Below, piece by piece: positions 6,268-9,641 of a DNA stretch of 9,641 bases. Made by a program: the position numbers and the translations under genes. The notes beneath the pieces are model-generated. The model searched no databases, was not told the DNA's origin, and worked only from the letters and a program-made list of their open reading frames with translations. Within the stretch, counting starts at the first letter, position 1. Each line of letters starts with the position of its first letter. The stretch spans positions 1 to 9,641 of the forward strand of contig SLFH01000311.1 of assembly GCA_007124345.1 (NCBI GenBank). Direction: 5' to 3'. The DNA is from Phycisphaerales bacterium. Its GTDB lineage: Bacteria > Planctomycetota > Phycisphaerae > Phycisphaerales > UBA1924.

Positions 6268-7155
6268 ATGACGACCCAGCAACTGATCAATGTACTGATC
6301 CTCGTGCTCTTTTTCGGCCTGCCCGCGATCGGGGCCGTCGCCAAGAAGATGATCGAGAAGCGCGAGGAGCTCAAGCGTCGCCAGGCCGCCGAGTTCGCCC
6401 AGCGTGAAGCGCTGCGGACCGGGCAGGTCCAGGTGAAGGCGCCGGCGGGTGCTGGCGGGCAGCCGTCTGCCGAGGCCGCTCGCAAGCAGGCGCAACTCCA
6501 GGAGATGCGTCGGCGTCAGCAGGAGCGCCTCCGTCAGGCCGCTGCACAGCGTCAGCGGGGCAGCGTTCCGCCCCCGGCGCAGCGTCAGCCGACACCCCGA
6601 CAGACCGCCCGACAGACGGCCCAGCCGACGGCGCAGCAGCGTCCGAGCCAGCCCTCGATCCGCACGCAGACGCCGATCGCGACGCAGCAACGCCAGGTTC
6701 CGCAGACTGTCGCGCGTGGGCCGTCTCGTCCGACCGAGCAGGCCGCCCGGGTGCCGCAGGCGAGGTCGAAGTATGGGCCTGACACCCCGCCGGCCGCTCC
6801 CCGCGAGGATCTTCGGACCAGGCTGGAGCGGCGCGAGCGCGAGGATGTCGCCGCGAAGGCCGCGACCAAAGAGCGCCGCAAAGAAGGCCGCACGGTCCCG
6901 CGTCGGACGGATCGCCCGTCGGTGCACGACACGGCGTGGGAGAAGCGTCGCCCGGACCGTGGGTCGGTCCACGAGCACGCTTGGGATAAGCAGCGCGACG
7001 ACACCTTCTCTTGGGACGCGGTCGAGGAGCAGGGCATGGCGCACCTGCTCGGGCAGACGATGTCGCCGCAGGACTGGCGAAACGCCGTGGTGATGCAGGA
7101 GGTGCTCGCCCGGCCCGTCTCGCTGCGTGGTCAGGGAGAGCGGGGGGTCCTGTGA
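6268..7155 (+). CDS. Membrane-anchored Gln/Arg/Pro-rich protein with tandem repeat, unknown function
   Basis: I do not recognise a named family. The 295-residue protein begins with one hydrophobic segment (about residues 6-25, LINVLILVLFFGLPAIGAVA). A highly charged helix follows (about 26-105, rich in Lys, Arg, Glu, Gln), likely coiled coil, then a low-complexity Gln/Pro/Thr/Arg linker (about 105-175). A second charged stretch leads to two tandem 15-residue repeats at 215-229 and 230-244, each with SVH, AW and a following Lys. A shorter Trp motif (FSWD, 247-250) comes next. A conserved-looking C-terminal end (QDWRNAVVMQEVLARPVSLR) resembles tails of planctomycete hypothetical proteins. The positive residues after the single membrane segment predict a cytoplasmic bulk. 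It lies between the ATPase and the HEAT lipoprotein, overlapping the latter by one base, so the three probably act together or share expression. Confidence 0.75.
   Translation: MTTQQLINVLILVLFFGLPAIGAVAKKMIEKREELKRRQAAEFAQREALRTGQVQVKAPAGAGGQPSAEAARKQAQLQEMRRRQQERLRQAAAQRQRGSVPPPAQRQPTPRQTARQTAQPTAQQRPSQPSIRTQTPIATQQRQVPQTVARGPSRPTEQAARVPQARSKYGPDTPPAAPREDLRTRLERREREDVAAKAATKERRKEGRTVPRRTDRPSVHDTAWEKRRPDRGSVHEHAWDKQRDDTFSWDAVEEQGMAHLLGQTMSPQDWRNAVVMQEVLARPVSLRGQGERGVL
6910..6999 (+). repeat. Two tandem 45-bp protein-coding repeats (SVH[DE]xAW[ED]K)
   Basis: Units at 6910-6954 and 6955-6999 encode DRPSVHDTAWEKRRP and DRGSVHEHAWDKQRD, identical at 8 of 15 positions, with mostly conservative changes at the others. 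The DNA copies differ at many bases, so the protein pattern seems to be maintained rather than recently duplicated. Confidence 0.65.
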
Positions 7156-7958
7156 TGACGCGGTTCGTCGGGGCTGCCCGTGCGATCGCGATCGGGCTGG
7201 CGGGCGCTGTGCTGGGGGGGTGTGCGCTCGATGGTCGGCCCGGCGCGCGCACGCTGTGGGAGGCGTTCTCGCCGGTGACACCAGGCGAGGCGGCGCTGAT
7301 GGCCCTCGACGAGGAAGACCCCGACCGCAGGTTCAGGGGCACGATGCTCTTGGCCAACGCGCCTTGGGGCGGCGAAGAGGTCTACCTCGTCCTGTACCGA
7401 GACTACATCGAGGACAGCGAGCCGAACGTGCGTGCCGCGGCGGCCAGGGCGCTGGGCAACCACGGCAGCCCCGCCGACGCCGCTTTGCTCGTCAGGGCGC
7501 TGGAAGACCCCGAGCCGATGGTGCGAATCGAGGCGGCGCAGGCGCTGCAGCGTCTGCACTCGCCCGACGCGGTGCCGGCGATGCTCCGCCGGCTGCGACG
7601 GGACATCGAGCCCGACCCGGACATCCGGGCCGAGATCGCCCACGGGCTCGGGCAGTACGCCGAGCGCCGCGTGCTCGATGAGCTCGTGCGCGCGATGAAC
7701 GACCGCAGCCTCCGTGTCATCCACAACGCCTCGCTCTCGCTCAAGACGCTGACCGGGCAGGACTTCGGGTACGACCACCGGGCCTGGGCCCGCTGGGTGG
7801 CCGACGCGAGAGATCCCTTCGCGGCCCGGCGCGCGTATGTCTATCCCGCTTTCTACCGCGAGAAGTTCTTCCTGGAGTACCTGCCCTTTACGAGGGAGCC
7901 TCCGAACGAGCAGGCCGCCAGCCCGGCGGGCATGTCTCCGGAGCTTGGCGTCCGCTGA
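7155..7958 (+). CDS. HEAT-repeat lipoprotein
   Basis: This 267-residue protein starts with a lipoprotein signal: Arg3 and Arg9, a hydrophobic core, then the lipobox LGGC with Cys23. It should therefore be exported and lipid-anchored. After a linker, residues about 90-215 form several HEAT/armadillo-like helical pairs, for example EPNVRAAAARALGNHGSP, EPMVRIEAAQALQRLHSP and DPDIRAEIAHGLGQY. The repeat block ends in TGQDFGYDHRAWARW, a motif I associate with planctomycete HEAT proteins. Such solenoids bind other proteins; no catalytic residues are evident. The ATG overlaps the previous gene's TGA by one base (TGATG), with a G-run at 7142-7147 as ribosome binding site, so translation is probably coupled. 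Partner proteins are unknown; the adjacent membrane-anchored protein is an obvious candidate, although its bulk is predicted on the other side of the membrane. Confidence 0.85.
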   Translation: MTRFVGAARAIAIGLAGAVLGGCALDGRPGARTLWEAFSPVTPGEAALMALDEEDPDRRFRGTMLLANAPWGGEEVYLVLYRDYIEDSEPNVRAAAARALGNHGSPADAALLVRALEDPEPMVRIEAAQALQRLHSPDAVPAMLRRLRRDIEPDPDIRAEIAHGLGQYAERRVLDELVRAMNDRSLRVIHNASLSLKTLTGQDFGYDHRAWARWVADARDPFAARRAYVYPAFYREKFFLEYLPFTREPPNEQAASPAGMSPELGVR

Positions 7959-7961
7959 GGA

Positions 7962-7977
7962 CTCCGCTCTTGCGGGG
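7962..7977 (+). terminator. Possible hairpin after the HEAT lipoprotein
   Basis: CTCCGC and GCGGGG flank a TCTT loop, giving a 6-bp stem with one G-U pair just 3 bases after the stop codon. No T-tract follows, so it may be a weak terminator or mRNA end structure. Confidence 0.25.
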
Positions 7978-8015
7978 CGTCACAGCCGTGCGTGGGAAAT
8001 GCCGGAGCGCTTCAG

Positions 8016-8036
8016 ATCGGCTTGCGCCGGGCCGAT
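8016..8036 (+). promoter_or_regulatory. Inverted repeat in the leader of the dehydrogenase-like gene
   Basis: ATCGGC (8016-8021) and GCCGAT (8031-8036) form a perfect 6-bp stem with a 9-base loop, ending 45 bases before the ATG at 8082. It could be an operator or leader hairpin. The rest of the 123-base gap shows no clear promoter. Confidence 0.25.
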
Positions 8037-8072
8037 GCCTGCTCTGAGGGGTGGGTTTGCCATCTTCCCCGC

Positions 8073-8076
8073 GGAG
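8073..8076 (+). promoter_or_regulatory. Ribosome binding site of the dehydrogenase-like gene
   Basis: GGAG lies 5 bases before the ATG at 8082. It supports this start over upstream in-frame codons and agrees with the family N-terminus MRALV. Confidence 0.5.
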
Positions 8077-8081
8077 CGTTC

Positions 8082-9050
8082 ATGCGAGCATTGGTCAGCG
8101 AACAAGGCGCGGTCCGTCTGGACCACCACTGGCCCGAGCCGGATCCGGTCGGCGACCAGGTTCTGGTGCGCCCCACCCGGCTCGGCGTCACCCCCGCGGA
8201 CCTGCGGGCGGTCCGGGCCGGCAGGTTCTCGGGCGTGCTGGGCAGCGAGTTCGTCGGCGTCGTCGAGAAGCTCGGGCCCGATGCCGCCGGGCAGGACCAC
8301 CTCCTCAACAAGCGGGTGGTCGGCTCGCCCCTGATCGTCTGCGGCGAGTGCGACCTCTGCCAGCGCGGGCTCAGCCAGCACTGCCGGGCGGGGAAGGTCA
8401 TCGGCCGAGACGGGGCCGACGGATGTTTCGCCGAACGGTTTGCCATTGGCGTGCGCCAGATAGCGCCGGTGCCCGACGGCGTCGACGACGACGCGGCACT
8501 CTTTGCCGGCTGCGTCGCCCGGGCGATGCACGCGGCAAGGCGCGTCAGGATCGAGGGCAAGCCCTATGTCACGGTGCTGGGCGACACGCCCCTGGCGCTG
8601 ATTGCCGCCCAGATCATGACCTCGTTGAACGGATCGGTCCGCTGCCTGGGCGACCGCCCCGCGGCGTACGGGCTGTGCGAGAAATGGGGCGTGAAGCACC
8701 GGCACATCCGCGAGGTCGGCCTCCGCCACGATCAGGACATCGTCATCGACTGCGCCGACGACCGGCCCGAGTTCGGGGATCTCGCCCTCGGCCTGGTCAG
8801 GCCTCGCGGCAAGATCGTCCTGATGTCCGCCGGCGCGGGGCCCAAGCTCGACCCACACGAGATCATCGAGCACGAGGTCGAGGTCTACGGCGTCGCCTCG
8901 GGCAACCCCTGCGAGGGGCTCGCCGAGCTCGCCAAGGGCGCGCTCGATGTCGTCAGCCTGATCTCCAGGCGCGTGCGTCTGGTCGACGGGCTGTCGGTGC
9001 TGCGTGCCGCGGCCGAGGCGGAGCAGCTCAAGGTCGTGATCGATCCCTGA
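8082..9050 (+). CDS. Medium-chain dehydrogenase-like protein lacking the catalytic zinc site
   Basis: This 322-residue protein follows the zinc-dependent alcohol dehydrogenase (MDR) plan: a GroES-like N-terminal domain and a Rossmann domain (about 155-290). It most resembles the unassigned MDR_like subgroup with a VLGHEFVG core. The structural zinc lobe is intact: Cys87, Cys90, Cys93 and Cys101. The catalytic zinc ligands are all replaced: the usual Cys of GICxTD is Thr37 (GVTPADL), the His of GHE is Ser55 (GSEFVG), and the Glu of AEP is Gly143 (FAGCVA). The nucleotide-binding glycine pattern is also degraded (VLGDTPLAL at about 165-173 instead of LGxGxxGL). The frame is intact and full length, so this looks like a conserved altered protein rather than a decaying gene. 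It may be a zinc-free reductase or a pseudoenzyme; the substrate is unknown. Confidence 0.8.
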   Translation: MRALVSEQGAVRLDHHWPEPDPVGDQVLVRPTRLGVTPADLRAVRAGRFSGVLGSEFVGVVEKLGPDAAGQDHLLNKRVVGSPLIVCGECDLCQRGLSQHCRAGKVIGRDGADGCFAERFAIGVRQIAPVPDGVDDDAALFAGCVARAMHAARRVRIEGKPYVTVLGDTPLALIAAQIMTSLNGSVRCLGDRPAAYGLCEKWGVKHRHIREVGLRHDQDIVIDCADDRPEFGDLALGLVRPRGKIVLMSAGAGPKLDPHEIIEHEVEVYGVASGNPCEGLAELAKGALDVVSLISRRVRLVDGLSVLRAAAEAEQLKVVIDP

Positions 9051-9095
9051 GGCATTGGAAGTGCGGGCGCGGGGCGCGGCGCGGGTGTTTTCCGC

Positions 9096-9101
9096 TATAG
9101 T
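9096..9101 (+). promoter_or_regulatory. Probable -10 box (TATAGT) of the ClC gene
   Basis: TATAGT differs from TATAAT at one position and stands out in very GC-rich DNA. It lies 17 bases before the ATG at 9119, predicting a leader of about 10 bases. No good -35 or Shine-Dalgarno is visible. Confidence 0.5.
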
Positions 9102-9118
9102 CGCCTTCCGCCACGCCC

Positions 9119-9641
9119 ATGGACGCGCCGCTCGCCACCAAGCTCCGCAATCTTGTCCAGCGCCTCGGTTTCGAGCGTGACTGGTCGCTGATCGTGATGG
9201 GGGCGGTCGTCGGGAGCGTGACGGCGCTGGGCGCGATCGGGTTTCACGAGGCGCTGGTCTGGACCGAGCACCGCTCCAGAGAGGCGATGGAGCTGTGGTG
9301 GGGGTGGATCGTCCTCGTGCCGATGGCGGGGGCGCTGGTAACGGGCCTGCTGGTGCACTATTTCGCGCGCGACGCCCGGGGCCACGGGGTGCCGCAGGTG
9401 ATCCACGCCGTCGCGGTAAAGAAGGGGGTCATCCCGATCCGTGTGGGCGTGGTGAAGGTCCTCGCCTCGATCGCCACCGTCGGCAGCGGCGGCTCGTCCG
9501 GCGCCGAGGGTCCCATCGTCCAGATCGGCGCGACCGCCGGCTCGGCTCTCGGGCGCTTCATGCGAGCCGGGGCGGAGCACCAGAACACGCTGGTGGGCTG
9601 CGGGGCGGCGGCGGGCATCGCGTCGGTGTTCAACGCCCCGA
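9119..9641 (+). CDS. ClC-family chloride channel or H+/Cl- antiporter, N-terminal part
   Basis: The frame runs from ATG 9119 off the right edge; 174 codons are visible. Hydrophobic segments at about 23-43 and 62-82 are followed by GHGVPQV (88-94), the ClC selectivity motif usually written GSGIPEV, where GHG is common in bacterial members. Next comes GSGGSSGAEGP (122-132), the second signature. Glu130 matches the gating glutamate (E148 in E. coli ClcA), which fits either a channel or an exchanger. GIASVFNAP at the end begins the next conserved ClC segment. The proton-glutamate position and any C-terminal CBS domains lie outside the window, so transport mode cannot be decided. It is an integral inner-membrane protein. 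It has no Shine-Dalgarno but a good -10 box upstream. Confidence 0.93.
   Translation, partial: MDAPLATKLRNLVQRLGFERDWSLIVMGAVVGSVTALGAIGFHEALVWTEHRSREAMELWWGWIVLVPMAGALVTGLLVHYFARDARGHGVPQVIHAVAVKKGVIPIRVGVVKVLASIATVGSGGSSGAEGPIVQIGATAGSALGRFMRAGAEHQNTLVGCGAAAGIASVFNAP

Noticed and set aside
6480..6720. Imperfect short repeats (CAGCGTCAGC-like) as a possible CRISPR or minisatellite
   Set aside because: No constant repeat/spacer pattern. The similarity follows from Gln/Arg/Pro/Ala-rich coding sequence in frame.
5734..7281. 515-codon minus-strand frame over the ATPase and repeat protein
   Set aside because: Arg/Pro/Leu-rich shadow frame without domains. The plus-strand genes carry ABC motifs and a membrane segment.
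1..9641. Defence island, prophage, transposon or integron
   Set aside because: No transposase, integrase, nuclease-helicase, toxin-antitoxin pair, terminal inverted repeats or tRNA attachment site was found. The peptidase alone is not evidence for a defence system.

Overview
The window is a gene-dense, high-GC stretch of a bacterial chromosome. The coding style, the lipoprotein HEAT-repeat gene ending in a TGQDFGYD-type motif, and the mix of starts with and without Shine-Dalgarno sequences suggest the Planctomycetota, perhaps Phycisphaerae. That placement is inferred from family resemblance; no rRNA or other marker gene is present. No tRNA, rRNA, CRISPR array, insertion sequence, phage gene or long gene-free stretch was seen. 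No gap between genes exceeds about 125 bases.

Left part (1-1811): a secreted protein, cut by the left edge, runs leftward. It is divergent from a rightward pair: a BtuF-like metal/cobalamin receptor-fold protein without a signal peptide, then a small papain-like (C39/C70-type) cysteine peptidase, also without a signal peptide. This pair ends tail to tail against the next unit, with 12 bases between stop codons.

Middle part (1824-5319), all leftward: an NDUFA9-like atypical SDR lies directly upstream of RNase R (rnr). An 18-bp perfect palindrome sits in the 40-bp gap between them, next to the rnr ribosome binding site.

Right part (5443-9641), all rightward: an orphan HmuV/FepC-type ABC ATPase, a membrane-anchored Gln/Arg/Pro-rich protein with a 15-residue tandem repeat, and a HEAT-repeat lipoprotein whose start codon overlaps the previous stop. 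These three look like one transcription unit. Next come a medium-chain dehydrogenase-like protein that has lost all three catalytic zinc ligands but kept the structural zinc site, and a ClC chloride channel/antiporter cut by the right edge.

Housekeeping-type genes (rnr, SDR, ClC) flank less understood ones. I see no clear defence system or mobile element. The most unusual items are the zinc-less dehydrogenase, the ATPase/repeat-protein/HEAT-lipoprotein cluster without a permease, and the cytoplasmic receptor-fold protein paired with a cytoplasmic cysteine peptidase.
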